This document shows, in pieces, positions 41,871 through 51,681 of a DNA stretch of 64,000 nucleotides. Origin of the DNA: an uncultured Clostridia bacterium (GTDB lineage Bacteria; Bacillota; Clostridia; Christensenellales; Borkfalkiaceae); assembly GCA_944354035.1 (NCBI GenBank), contig CALVPS010000003.1:1-64000 (forward strand), written 5' to 3'. Positions within the stretch are counted from its first letter, which is position 1, and each line of letters begins with the position of its first letter. Both the position numbers and the translations under genes were made by a program. The notes below the pieces were generated by a model that ran no database searches, was not told the DNA's origin, and worked only from the letters and a program-made list of their open reading frames with translations.

Positions 41871-41992
41871 CGGAGTACGATCTTTCCCTCGTCAGAAAAA
41901 ATTACTGCTTACGGACAGCGGATATGGAATATCTGAAATAAGGATCGATCAAACGATTTTCGGTACATTACAGCACTACAGAGGAGATATCG

Positions 41993-43060
41993 ATGATTAA
42001 ATCATACGGTGTGATCATGGCCGGGGGCGGTGGAACGCGGTTTTGGCCGCTGTCCCGAAGCGAAAGGCCGAAGCAGCTTTTAAATTTAAGCGGGCAAGAT
42101 GTCATGGTAAACGAGACGATTGCGCGCCTTGCCCGCGTAACGGATCGGCAGAATATTTTTATCGTTACGAACTGTATGCAAGCGGTAAAAATGGCAAATG
42201 TCACGGCCGGAAAAATTCCGACGGAAAATATTTTAAAAGAGCCGGCAGCCCGTAATACTGCCGCGTGTATAGGATATGCCGCCATAAAGCTGTTAAAAAC
42301 ATACGGCGACGGGGTAATGATCGTCACGCCGTCCGATGCGTATATCCGGGATGAAGCGGAATATGCCCGCATTTTGCAACTTGCCGTTGAGGTGGCCAAC
42401 GAGCGCGATTCGCTTGTGACCGTTGGGATCCGGCCGACTTTTCCGGCTACGGGGTATGGGTATATCCGGGTCGGAGAGGGGGACGACGCCGTAAAAAAGG
42501 CAGAGGCGTTTGTAGAAAAACCGAATCTGCAAACCGCGCGGCAATATCTTGCGGGCGGCAATTATGTTTGGAACAGCGGGGTGTTTGTCTGGAGGGCTTC
42601 GGTCATTCTCAAAAAATTCCGCACGTTCATGCCAGATGTTTATAATGAACTCGAAGCCCTTGCCGCAGCATTCGGCACAGCGGAGGAAGAGGCGGTTTTA
42701 AACGAGATATATCCGCGGATCCGTGCTGTTTCGGTGGATTATGGCATTATGGAACGCGCCGATAATATTTTGGTAATCTCGGGCGAGTTTGGTTGGAGCG
42801 ATGTGGGTAGCTGGGATATGATGGGCGTTTTGCATGCCCGTGATCAAAGCGGAAATATCGTACTTGGCGATGCGCTTGTTTGCGACAGCGAAAATACGAC
42901 GGTTTACGCAAGCAGTCGGCTGGTGGCCGTTGTGGGGGCAAACGATCTTGTGGTTGTGGAAACGCCTGATGCGGTGTTGGTGTGTCCGCAATCAAAAGCG
43001 CAGGACGTGAAAAAGATCGTGGATACCTTAAAAGAACAAAAGAGAACGGAGTTGCTGTAA
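41993..43060 (+). CDS. manC: Mannose-1-phosphate guanylyltransferase
   Basis: A 355-residue enzyme forming GDP-mannose from mannose 1-phosphate and GTP. It has GGGGTRFWPLSR, KEPAARNTAACIGYAA, TPSDAYI (Asp kept, usual His replaced by Ala), FVEKPN and WNSGVFVWR, and IMERADNILVI. It lacks the C-terminal cupin of longer bifunctional homologues. ATG 41993 follows AGAGGAGA. Its stop overlaps the next ATG. Confidence 0.93.
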   Translation: MIKSYGVIMAGGGGTRFWPLSRSERPKQLLNLSGQDVMVNETIARLARVTDRQNIFIVTNCMQAVKMANVTAGKIPTENILKEPAARNTAACIGYAAIKLLKTYGDGVMIVTPSDAYIRDEAEYARILQLAVEVANERDSLVTVGIRPTFPATGYGYIRVGEGDDAVKKAEAFVEKPNLQTARQYLAGGNYVWNSGVFVWRASVILKKFRTFMPDVYNELEALAAAFGTAEEEAVLNEIYPRIRAVSVDYGIMERADNILVISGEFGWSDVGSWDMMGVLHARDQSGNIVLGDALVCDSENTTVYASSRLVAVVGANDLVVVETPDAVLVCPQSKAQDVKKIVDTLKEQKRTELL

Positions 43061-44823
43061 TGGATGCGCACAGAGAATATCAGCGCTGGCTTACAAGCCC
43101 CATTTTTGACGAAAAAACAAAAGAAGAGCTTCGTACGCTTGCGGATGAACGCGAGATAGAGGATCGGTTTTATACCGAGCTTACGTTTGGGACGGGGGGA
43201 TTGCGCGGCCTGATTGGTGCGGGGACCAACCGCATGAACATTTATACCGTCGGGAAAGCGACGCAGGGCCTTGCAGAGTATATCAATACGCAGGTGAAAA
43301 ACGGCCGCGTTGCAATCGCTTACGACAGCCGCAATATGTCTTATGAATTTGCTTTGCGCACTGCTTGCATTCTGGCGGCAAATGGGATCCGGGCGTATCT
43401 TTTCGAAAGTCTTCGCCCCACGCCGGAACTCTCTTTTGCGGTACGTTTTTTTCATGCAACAGCGGGGATCGTGATTACGGCAAGTCATAATCCGCCGCAA
43501 TATAACGGCTATAAGGTATATTGGAGCGACGGGGGGCAAATCGTGCCGCCCTATGATTCCGAAATTATTTCTTGCGTAAATTCCGTCGCGGACTATGACG
43601 CCGTGCGCATCGTGTCTGCGCAGAACGCTTTGTCGTCGGGCATGCTGCGAATCGTCGGGCAGGAGGTTGACCGCGCATATATAAACGCTTTAAAAGCGCT
43701 TATTCTGGAACAAGAGGCGCTTAAAAAGTTTGCAAAAGACATAAAAATTGTCTATACTCCGCTTAATGGTACAGGGCGCGTTCCGGTGACGCGCATTTTA
43801 AGCGAAACAGGATTTGAAAAGGTTTGGACGGTCCCGGAGCAAGCGATGCCGGACGGAAACTTTCCCACGTTAAAATATCCCAATCCGGAAGATCCAGCGG
43901 CATTTTTGCATGCGCTGCGATTGGCGAAGGCGGTAGATGCCGATATCGTACTTGCCACAGATCCCGATGCGGATCGTCTTGGTATATACGTTAAAAGCGC
44001 CGATGCCGGGGACTATGTTCCGCTCAGCGGAAACATGAGCGGGCTGTTGCTTGCGGAGTATGAGCTTTCCCGCCGCGAGGCAAAAGGGATATTGCCTGAG
44101 AAACGCAAGGACGGCGCGCTTGTAACCACGATCGTTTCGTCAAATATGGCGCGGCCTATTGCAGAAAAATACGGTCTCACTCTGATCGAGGTCCTTACGG
44201 GATTTAAATATATCGGCGAACAAATCAAATTGTTTGAGGCGGCAAAAGAAAAAAACGGCGGAAGGCCCGATGCGCAAAAAAACGCATATGAATTTGAGTT
44301 CGGCTTTGAAGAAAGTTACGGCTGTCTGATCGGAACTTACGCGCGCGATAAAGATGCGGTCGCCGCAGCAATGGCAATCTGTGAGGCGGCGGCGTATTAC
44401 AAGTCCTTGGGGAAGACGCTGTGGGACGTAATGTCGGACATGTATAAACGGTACGGGTGTTACCGCGAGGGGCTTTCGTCCGTTACTGTCCCCGGTGCGG
44501 ATGGAGTAAAAAAAGCAGAGACGATCATGACCCATCTGCGCGCGCAGGTACCCGCGGCCATCGGTGAATATAGAGTTCTTGCCGTGCGCGATTATCGGGC
44601 GGGCGTTTGCCGGAGGAAGGACGGGGCCGGCACGACGCCGCTGAACTTACCGCGCAGTAATGTTTTGTATTTCGAGTTGGAAAATGACGGCTGGTGCTGC
44701 GTTCGGCCCTCTGGGACGGAGCCCAAGATCAAATTGTATTACGGTGTAAAGGATGGTACAATCCAGACCGCTGATAAAAAGCTGAATGCGGTAAAAGAAA
44801 GCCTGATGCGGTTGATAAGGTAG
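43060..44823 (+). CDS. Phosphomannomutase / phosphoglucomutase
   Basis: A 587-residue alpha-D-phosphohexomutase. The active-site serine loop is TASHNPPQYNGYKVYWSDG, the metal site DPDADRLGIY, and sugar-binding GFEESYGCL, with the phosphate-binding RPSGTEPKIKLYYGV at the C-terminus. The long form is the Firmicute PgcA-like type that accepts glucose and often mannose phosphates. Here it probably makes mannose 1-phosphate for manC; it may also make glucose 1-phosphate on the way to UDP-glucose. The start 43060 shares bases with the manC stop. Confidence 0.92.
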   Translation: MDAHREYQRWLTSPIFDEKTKEELRTLADEREIEDRFYTELTFGTGGLRGLIGAGTNRMNIYTVGKATQGLAEYINTQVKNGRVAIAYDSRNMSYEFALRTACILAANGIRAYLFESLRPTPELSFAVRFFHATAGIVITASHNPPQYNGYKVYWSDGGQIVPPYDSEIISCVNSVADYDAVRIVSAQNALSSGMLRIVGQEVDRAYINALKALILEQEALKKFAKDIKIVYTPLNGTGRVPVTRILSETGFEKVWTVPEQAMPDGNFPTLKYPNPEDPAAFLHALRLAKAVDADIVLATDPDADRLGIYVKSADAGDYVPLSGNMSGLLLAEYELSRREAKGILPEKRKDGALVTTIVSSNMARPIAEKYGLTLIEVLTGFKYIGEQIKLFEAAKEKNGGRPDAQKNAYEFEFGFEESYGCLIGTYARDKDAVAAAMAICEAAAYYKSLGKTLWDVMSDMYKRYGCYREGLSSVTVPGADGVKKAETIMTHLRAQVPAAIGEYRVLAVRDYRAGVCRRKDGAGTTPLNLPRSNVLYFELENDGWCCVRPSGTEPKIKLYYGVKDGTIQTADKKLNAVKESLMRLIR

Positions 44824-44826
44824 CCT

Positions 44827-47061
44827 ATGAAGTGTCTTGTTCTTGCGGGGGGCAGCAGCGATCGCCTTTGGCCCTTGTCGCGCAAAGACTATCCGAAACA
44901 ATTTATGGAAATCCGTGAAGGTCGTTCGATGTTCCAAGAGACCATCCTGCGAAATATTCCCTTTTGCGATGAATTTATCGTGTTGACCAACAAGCGGTAT
45001 GAGAACGTCGTAAAGGGGCAGCTCCAGGCGTTTCAGGGGCTCAACGTATCGATGATCTATGAAAATGTGGCGCTTAAAACGGCGCCATCGGTCATTGCGT
45101 ATGCAAGAAAGTGCGATCCCGAGGAACCGCTTCTCATCGTTTCAACGGAGTACATTGTCGAAGGCGATTATGCGGCGAGCATTGCAAAAGTAAAAGAGAT
45201 CGTCGACGCAGACAGGATGGCGATCGTGGTCTGCAAGCCGACCAATCCGCGAGAGGGATATAACTTTGTTAACGTACGCGGAAAAACGGTCTCGTGCAGT
45301 TCAAAACGCGGCAAAAACAGCTTGTGGGACTGCGGTATTATGGGCGTCAAGGCACGGGTGCTTCTGTCTATCCTTCCGCATAAAACGGTGGAGGACTGCG
45401 CAAAACTGCGTATTGTGGACGGAGAGCTCGTTTCCGATGAGCCGATTACGCCGGTAAGCCTTTCAAAAATTTTGCATACGGACCGGTGCGATCTCGTTCC
45501 CGCCACATTTGAGTGGACGCGCATCGTCGACATTACGTCTTTTTACGATTATATAGATAAGGCTACTCAAAATAATGCCAATACCATTGCCTATAACTGC
45601 AAGGACGTTGAGATCATCAACATGCTCGATAAGAAGCTGGTGGTTGCCAACGGGTTGAAAAATATCGTCGTCGTCAATACGCGCGATGCCGTATACATCT
45701 CCGATAAGTCGGAGGAAGCCGCCGTTAAGGCGCTTGCGCAAAAGTATTATAAATCCAAAAAACGATATTTCGACGTTCAGCCCAAGCGGTACATGACGTG
45801 GGGGACGGAGGAGACGCTTTACACGGCGGAGCGGATCGAAGTCAGCAAGATCGTCGTCTATCCTGCAGAACGCCTGGTATGTCAGGGGAAGCGGGGGCAT
45901 GTTGCCAACTTTGTACTGCTTTGCGGAACCGCGCGTCTGTGCGGCAAAGATGTCGAGATCGATTATGCCGTAGATCAGAACATTGTTATTTCGGACGCGG
46001 CAACGTACGGCATCATAAATACCGGTAAAAATAATTTAGAACTTTTGTGTGTTCTTCGTCGCTTAAAATTGTCGGGGCACAAGAATGTCGAGCTTCCCGA
46101 CCTGTTGGTTCGCCTTTCTCCCGTTTTTAAAAACAATCTTTGGGGCGGAACAAGGCTCCGTGATGTCTTTCATAAGGACGTGGGGGATATGGATGTCATT
46201 GCCGAAAGCTGGGAGCTCTCCGCGCATCCGGACGGCATGTCTACGATCGCCGAAGGCGAGTTTGCCGGAAAGACGTTTGCCGATTATATCGAGGCAATCG
46301 GCAAAGAGCGCCTCGGGTGGAAGGCGCAGGGGTATGAAAAGTTCCCCGTCATGATCAAATTCATCGACGCCAAGCAGAATTTATCCATCCAGGTGCACCC
46401 TGCCGATGAATATGCGTTTTCTGTTGAGGGGCAGTATGGCAAGAGCGAAATGTGGTATATCCTCGATGCCGATCCGGATGCATGCATCTATGTCGGGTTC
46501 AATCGTGACGTCACGCCCGAGGAGCTCAAAAGCCGTATCAAGCACGATGCGCTTATGGAGGTTCTGAACCGGATCCCCGTTAAAAAGGGAGATGCGTTCT
46601 TTCTTGCGGCGGGTACGGTGCACGCCATCGGTGCGGGGTGTTTTATTTGCGAAGTACAGCAGTCTTCCAATGTTACGTATCGTTTGTATGACTACGGACG
46701 GTGTGGAAAGGACGGCGAAAAACGCGAACTGCACATTGATAAGGCGCTTGATGTTCTTGATATGCACGCGGTCATGCCTGCCTCGTTTGATCATTGCGAT
46801 GCGGTAATGGGCGCCGGCTTTGTGAAATACGTCATCGGCGAGTGCAAGTATTTTTCCGTGACGCGGTATTTTGTGGACGGCGAATGCGCACTTCCTTTTT
46901 TAGAAGCAAGTTTTTATGCCATTGTCATTGTCGGGGGAGAAGGGACGGTTTCGGACGGAAAAAACGGTTACGCTTGCCGCGCCGGCGATACCTTCTTTGC
47001 CGCCGCGAAAGAATGGGTCACAATCAAGGGGAAATTGATGGCATTGGTCGTAAATGTGTGA
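44827..47061 (+). CDS. manA: Fusion: degenerate ManC-like domain + mannose-6-phosphate isomerase
   Basis: A 744-residue protein. Residues 1-320 resemble GDP-mannose pyrophosphorylase, but key positions are changed: GGSSDRLWPLSR in place of GTRLWPLSR, ENVALKTAPS for EPAARNTAP, STEYIV for PxDH, and SSKRGKN where EKP belongs. A ManC-type cupin follows (about 321-400). Residues 423-744 form a type I mannose-6-phosphate isomerase with intact zinc ligands (IQVHPADEYA, AGTVHAIGAGC, EVQQSSNVTYRLYDYGR). The isomerase links fructose 6-phosphate to mannose 6-phosphate for the neighbouring mutase. The N-terminal half is probably structural or regulatory. It begins 3 nt after the mutase stop. Confidence 0.88.
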   Translation: MKCLVLAGGSSDRLWPLSRKDYPKQFMEIREGRSMFQETILRNIPFCDEFIVLTNKRYENVVKGQLQAFQGLNVSMIYENVALKTAPSVIAYARKCDPEEPLLIVSTEYIVEGDYAASIAKVKEIVDADRMAIVVCKPTNPREGYNFVNVRGKTVSCSSKRGKNSLWDCGIMGVKARVLLSILPHKTVEDCAKLRIVDGELVSDEPITPVSLSKILHTDRCDLVPATFEWTRIVDITSFYDYIDKATQNNANTIAYNCKDVEIINMLDKKLVVANGLKNIVVVNTRDAVYISDKSEEAAVKALAQKYYKSKKRYFDVQPKRYMTWGTEETLYTAERIEVSKIVVYPAERLVCQGKRGHVANFVLLCGTARLCGKDVEIDYAVDQNIVISDAATYGIINTGKNNLELLCVLRRLKLSGHKNVELPDLLVRLSPVFKNNLWGGTRLRDVFHKDVGDMDVIAESWELSAHPDGMSTIAEGEFAGKTFADYIEAIGKERLGWKAQGYEKFPVMIKFIDAKQNLSIQVHPADEYAFSVEGQYGKSEMWYILDADPDACIYVGFNRDVTPEELKSRIKHDALMEVLNRIPVKKGDAFFLAAGTVHAIGAGCFICEVQQSSNVTYRLYDYGRCGKDGEKRELHIDKALDVLDMHAVMPASFDHCDAVMGAGFVKYVIGECKYFSVTRYFVDGECALPFLEASFYAIVIVGGEGTVSDGKNGYACRAGDTFFAAAKEWVTIKGKLMALVVNV

Positions 47062-47075
47062 GAGAGGTTGAAAAA

Positions 47076-48128
47076 ATGAACATTGCAATCGATTGCAGAT
47101 ATTTGGGAAAATCGGGGATCGGACGGGTATGTCAGGGCATTTTGGACAATCTCGATTATTCCGAACACAAGTATTATCTTATTGGCAGCCCAAAAAAACT
47201 TGCCGCATATCCGGCGGCTCACATTATTGCGGATGACGGAAATCCGTTTTCGGCAAAGGGTTTGTTTTTTTTCCCCAAGGAGATCAATCGGGAATGCGAT
47301 TGCATCATTATCCCCAATTTTATTATTCCCTACGGAATCAGGATCCCGATATATTCGGTGATGCATGACCTTATTTTTCTTGATCTTCCTAAAATAACGA
47401 CAACAGGCTTTGTGAATTATCACATTAAAAAAATCCTTTTAAAACGATGCATGAAAAAATCCGTGCGCATCGCTTGCGTTTCCGGGTTTACAAAATCGAG
47501 ATGCGAACAGCATTTTCCGAAGTATGCAAGAAAATGTTATGTGAATTATGTCGGTCTTACTAAGGAAGTGTTGAACTTTGATGCGACAGGGATCGAAAAA
47601 ACCAACAGTATCGTTTATGTTGGAAATGTAAAGCCGCACAAGGGGTTAAAAACACTCATCGATGCATTTCATATGTTGCCCAAGGGGTTATATCAACTAA
47701 AAATCATCGGCGAAAGAGAAGGGTTTCTCGTCGGGATGAAAAAAGAGGAACTGCCATCGGATGACGTGATTTTTACGGGAAGGGTAGACGACGATCGACT
47801 GCTTCGGGAGATCGCTTCCGCGGCGCTCCTTGTACAGCCGTCGCTCTATGAAGGATTCGGAATTCCCCCGCTCGAAGCGCTCTATTTGGGTACGCAACCT
47901 ATCATATCGGATATTCCCGTATTCAAAGAAGTTTATGGCGACCTACCAGTAGTATTTTTTAAAACGGGAGACGCGGAAGATTTGAGAGACAAAATATTGT
48001 ATGAAAAAAGCAATATAGGAGAAGAGGGGTCGAAAATTAAATTTCCTGACTATAAAGGTTTTCAAAGCCAACTCATTCGCTGGGTAAATGATGGCAAAGA
48101 TGGGGATTACGTAAACGCGCGGAATTGA
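47076..48128 (+). CDS. Glycosyltransferase family 4 (2)
   Basis: A 350-residue GT-B enzyme with the N-terminal IAIDCRYLGKSGIGRVCQGI and donor-side YVGNVKPHKGLKTLIDAF and LYEGFGIPPLEALYLGTQP. This subtype often transfers mannose-like residues in O-antigen or capsule assembly. ATG 47076 follows GAGAGG; the frame is open far upstream but overlaps the manA end. AT-rich. Confidence 0.85.
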   Translation: MNIAIDCRYLGKSGIGRVCQGILDNLDYSEHKYYLIGSPKKLAAYPAAHIIADDGNPFSAKGLFFFPKEINRECDCIIIPNFIIPYGIRIPIYSVMHDLIFLDLPKITTTGFVNYHIKKILLKRCMKKSVRIACVSGFTKSRCEQHFPKYARKCYVNYVGLTKEVLNFDATGIEKTNSIVYVGNVKPHKGLKTLIDAFHMLPKGLYQLKIIGEREGFLVGMKKEELPSDDVIFTGRVDDDRLLREIASAALLVQPSLYEGFGIPPLEALYLGTQPIISDIPVFKEVYGDLPVVFFKTGDAEDLRDKILYEKSNIGEEGSKIKFPDYKGFQSQLIRWVNDGKDGDYVNARN

Positions 48129-48148
48129 TTAAGAAAGGTGTTTATCTT

Positions 48149-49210
48149 ATGGAGAACAAGCCGATGAGAGAGATTATTGTAAACGGAAAATTTTTATCAC
48201 AGAACATTACAGGCGTACAAAGATTTTCGCTGGAAGTGCTGCGGCATTTATCACAATATGACGATCTTTCCGTTCGGGTGGCTATGCCGTGCGATGCAGT
48301 AATACCGCGTGGAGAGTTTAAGAACTGTATTTTCGAAAGAGTCGGAACCACGAAAGGGGTTTTGTGGGAACAAATGAGTTTGCCTAAATATTGTAAAAAA
48401 CATAAGGCGCCGTTATTTTGCTTTGGGAACATAGCGCCCGTTTTTTATAGAAGTACAGTTGTTTTGCATGATGTAATATCTCATGAACGCGAAAATTTCA
48501 ACTCCCGCACATGGGAATTAAAATATAAACTGATCGTCAGGTCGTATATTTATTCGAGCAAACAAATATTTACCGTTTCAAATTTTTCGCGTCAACGGAT
48601 CATGCATTTTTATCCAAAACTGAAAGACGTCAAAGTTATATGCAACGGACACGAGCATGTTGCACAATTTGTCCCCGAGCAAGTTTTTGGGATCCCCGAG
48701 GTATTTTATTTATCTGTTGGGTCAAACGCTTTAAGTAAAAATTTTCAATATGTATTGGAGCTCGCAAAGGCGAATCCGAATTTGAATTTCGTTATTACAG
48801 GAAAATCCGGCAAAATTTATAATGACTTTCTTCGGGAAAATAAGATAGAAAATTGCTTTTTTACGGGATATGTAGAAGATGGGCAGCTGGCTTGGCTGTA
48901 TAAAAACTGTAAGGGATTTATATTGCCGTCTTTTTATGAAGGATTCGGCGTACCTCCATTAGAAGCGATCGCTATGGGCTGCAGGAATATTTTTTTATCA
49001 GATATTCCTGTTTTTCGGGAAATATATGACGGCTGTGCAACTTTTTTTGATCCGTATAATGTAACCGATCTTATTGATTTAGAGAATCCGACGGTGTGTT
49101 TGCCGGAAAATTATGAGGCGGTATTAAAAAAATACACATGGGAAAATGCCGCCGCAATATTACATGATTATATTGTAAACTCCGTAGAGTTTGTAAACTC
49201 CGTAGAGTAA
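48149..49210 (+). CDS. Glycosyltransferase family 4 (3)
   Basis: A 353-residue GT-B enzyme with GKFLSQNITGVQRFSLEVLRHL at the N-terminus, SVGSNALSKNFQYVLELA, and SFYEGFGVPPLEAIAMGC near the C-terminus; same subtype as the gene before it. ATG 48149 has AAAGGTG upstream; a TTG at 48125 is possible but unlikely. The last 11 codons contain an 18-bp tandem duplication ending in NSVEFVNSVE. Confidence 0.85.
   Translation: MENKPMREIIVNGKFLSQNITGVQRFSLEVLRHLSQYDDLSVRVAMPCDAVIPRGEFKNCIFERVGTTKGVLWEQMSLPKYCKKHKAPLFCFGNIAPVFYRSTVVLHDVISHERENFNSRTWELKYKLIVRSYIYSSKQIFTVSNFSRQRIMHFYPKLKDVKVICNGHEHVAQFVPEQVFGIPEVFYLSVGSNALSKNFQYVLELAKANPNLNFVITGKSGKIYNDFLRENKIENCFFTGYVEDGQLAWLYKNCKGFILPSFYEGFGVPPLEAIAMGCRNIFLSDIPVFREIYDGCATFFDPYNVTDLIDLENPTVCLPENYEAVLKKYTWENAAAILHDYIVNSVEFVNSVE
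49175..49208 (+). repeat. 18-bp tandem duplication at the 3' end of a glycosyltransferase gene
   Basis: gtaaactccgtagag recurs with period 18 (49175 and 49193), extending the protein by six residues immediately before its stop. It looks like a recent slippage event. Confidence 0.8.
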
Positions 49211-49226
49211 TTACCGGAAGGTTGCT

Positions 49227-50474
49227 ATGTTACAAGAAAGGCAAATTTTATTTTTATTAAAAACGTATTTCGTCCTTTTGTTCTTTTATGGCATATTGAT
49301 CAAACTGACGATATGGAATACGTTTTTATTTGAATTTAAAACGCTCCTGCCGGAAATTTTGCTAATTATCCTTTGTATTGATTTGGCATTCAAAACGCTG
49401 CCGCGAATCAATCTGTTTAGCGTGGTCGGGTTTTGCTGGTATGGGCTGATAATTATTATTAATTCTATTTTTGCCGGATCTTTTTCGTCTGTAGCACTTC
49501 ATTCATTTCGGGATTGCTACATTCCGACTTTCCTGGCGATTTTTTTATATCAATATCCCTTTCAAAAGACGTCTTTACAAAACTTCAGTAATTTTTTTAT
49601 AAGATTGGCGATGGTCTATCTGATAGCGGGAGCACTGCTGGGAATTGTTGAACGCGTGATGGGGGTGGAGTGGACTTCAAAATTTTATACCGGATATGAA
49701 TTTTACGGGGGAGATGACAGTGGCGTAAAGATTTCGGAGGCAAACGGCCGGCTGCGTGCGCCGGGATTGACGGGAAATTCTGCGTCATTCGCCTTTTATG
49801 CCGTTGCGGCAATGGTCTTTCTGTTTCGATCCAAAAAAGTTGCGGTGTTCTTAAAAATATGTCTGTTTATATGTGGGGTTATCATCGTTTGGTCCACCGC
49901 CAACAAAACGGCATATATCGGTCTTGCGAGTCTCATGGTTTTTTATATTGCGAGCCGCTTTTGTTCAAATAAAAAATATAAGAGATTAAAGTCTGCGGTA
50001 TTGTTTATTGCCGTTATGGCTGCGATATGCTGCATTCCGCTTTTTATAAAGGCATTTCCGTCTTTCCACGAGCGGGTTATATTGTGGACGGATATTTTTG
50101 ATTCAACAAATCCTTTTGAATTGATATTTCCCTATCGCGCTTTCATGTATGGGGCGGGCGGAGAAGGATTTGCGTCGGTATTGGATAATGCATATATATA
50201 TTTTCTTTTGTCTGGAGGGATCGTCGGAGTTATTTGGACATATGCCTTTGCCTTGAAAATGGCGAATGATGCGGCGAGATCTTATGGGGACAAATATCTC
50301 TTTTTGCTGCTGATCATTTTTTTGCTCTTGGCATCCTTTACGACCAATATCACACAGGGGCGCGCATACTTTTCGATATGTTTTATAATTTTAGCGCTTT
50401 ATTCAAAGTGTAAGATCGGGCGGCGGGAAGTCGAGCGAGTTAAATTAAACGATACGGACAAAAACAGAGTATGA
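49227..50474 (+). CDS. Wzy-like O-antigen/capsule polymerase
   Basis: A 415-residue membrane protein with about ten hydrophobic helices and a large extracytoplasmic loop (roughly 145-180, YEFYGGDDSGVKISEANGRLRAPGLTGNS) followed by INTANK-like WSTANKTAYIGL and a PYRAFMYGAGGEGF segment. This is the Wzy/ligase-family topology: joining lipid-linked repeats on the outer face. Exact linkage cannot be inferred. ATG 49227 follows GGAAGG; its stop overlaps the next ATG. Confidence 0.82.
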   Translation: MLQERQILFLLKTYFVLLFFYGILIKLTIWNTFLFEFKTLLPEILLIILCIDLAFKTLPRINLFSVVGFCWYGLIIIINSIFAGSFSSVALHSFRDCYIPTFLAIFLYQYPFQKTSLQNFSNFFIRLAMVYLIAGALLGIVERVMGVEWTSKFYTGYEFYGGDDSGVKISEANGRLRAPGLTGNSASFAFYAVAAMVFLFRSKKVAVFLKICLFICGVIIVWSTANKTAYIGLASLMVFYIASRFCSNKKYKRLKSAVLFIAVMAAICCIPLFIKAFPSFHERVILWTDIFDSTNPFELIFPYRAFMYGAGGEGFASVLDNAYIYFLLSGGIVGVIWTYAFALKMANDAARSYGDKYLFLLLIIFLLLASFTTNITQGRAYFSICFIILALYSKCKIGRREVERVKLNDTDKNRV

Positions 50475-51676
50475 ACATTCTTCTTATTAATTCCTATTAT
50501 TATCCCGATATGGCCGGCGGAGCGGAGCATAGCGTAAAATTGCTCGCCGAAGGCTTGCTGTACGCCGGGCATCGTGTTGCGGTTTTGTGTGTGTCGGGAC
50601 GGCGGGACCCTGCCCGTTATACGTATGAAAAAATCAACGGCGTTGACGTGTATCGGGATATCGATCCTCTTGCGCAAAAGCGGAAGGGGCTGCACAAGAT
50701 GATCGCAAGATTAAAGGTGTTTAATAATCGCCATTGTAAAAAATTATGCGACCGGATCGTAGAAGCATTTTGTCCCGACGTTGTGCATACAAACAATTTG
50801 CAGATCATTTCCACCTATGTTTGGAAATACTTTTATAAAAAGAAAATCCCCGTGGTGTTTACGGCGCGGGATTATTGGTTGTTGGATCATAGCTGTATTT
50901 ATGAAAAATCGAACAAACTAATCAATTATTTTTATAAATTATATTACAGGCATCAAAGCAACCGCTATGTCGATCTCGTGACCGCGCCATCACAGCTGAC
51001 CTTGGATATCTTTCGCAAGGAGCGGTATTTCAGGGGAGTGCCCTCGCTTCGGGTAGTGAATTGCGTTAAGCTTGATTTTAAGGAAACCGCAAGCGCGATC
51101 AAAGAAAAACGGGAAAGAAACGATAAGATCGTACGATTTCTGTTTGTTGGAACATTGGGAGCGTATAAAGGGATCGTCAACCTGTTGGAGGCGTTTCGGC
51201 GCATTAAGGATGAAGATATTCGCTTAACGATCTGTGGAAGCGGAGCGGAAGAAAGTCTTGTGCGACAGGCGTGTGAAGCGGATCGGCGAATAGACTATCT
51301 CGGCCAGTTGAAATCGGAAGAACTAAAAAAAGTATATCTTGCATGCGATGTTCTGATTGCTCCATCGGTATGGGATGAGCCGTTCGGAAGAATTGTGATC
51401 GAGGCAAATCAATACGGTTTGCCCGTAATAGGCAGCGATCGCGGCGGGATCAAAGAGATTCTTGCGTTTACAAAGACGGGGGAGGTATTCCCTGCCGAAG
51501 ATGTCGGAGCATTGGCGGACAAGATCGTCGATTTTGCAAATCGGGATACGATCAGGTCGTATCGCTCTCGTATTTTGGATACGATTGGAGAATATTCGTT
51601 TGAAAAGCAGGTCGAGAATTATTGCAGCGTTTATCAACGCGCAATCGAAGAAAAGAGGAAACAATTAAAAGGATAA
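50471..51676 (+). CDS. Glycosyltransferase family 4 (4)
   Basis: A 401-residue GT-B enzyme: NSYYYPDMAGGAEHSVKLLAEG at the N-terminus, LFVGTLGAYKGIVNLLEAF, and PSVWDEPFGRIVIEANQYGLP with the EX7E pattern. ATG 50471 overlaps the polymerase stop (ATGA). Confidence 0.86.
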   Translation: MNILLINSYYYPDMAGGAEHSVKLLAEGLLYAGHRVAVLCVSGRRDPARYTYEKINGVDVYRDIDPLAQKRKGLHKMIARLKVFNNRHCKKLCDRIVEAFCPDVVHTNNLQIISTYVWKYFYKKKIPVVFTARDYWLLDHSCIYEKSNKLINYFYKLYYRHQSNRYVDLVTAPSQLTLDIFRKERYFRGVPSLRVVNCVKLDFKETASAIKEKRERNDKIVRFLFVGTLGAYKGIVNLLEAFRRIKDEDIRLTICGSGAEESLVRQACEADRRIDYLGQLKSEELKKVYLACDVLIAPSVWDEPFGRIVIEANQYGLPVIGSDRGGIKEILAFTKTGEVFPAEDVGALADKIVDFANRDTIRSYRSRILDTIGEYSFEKQVENYCSVYQRAIEEKRKQLKG

Positions 51677-51681
51677 CGCTC

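Noticed and set aside
41871..41992. Possible further gmd remnant or small gene ([13 protein letters not shown]...)
   Set aside because: No similarity to later parts of Gmd and no ribosome site; left as unassigned sequence between the remnant and manC.
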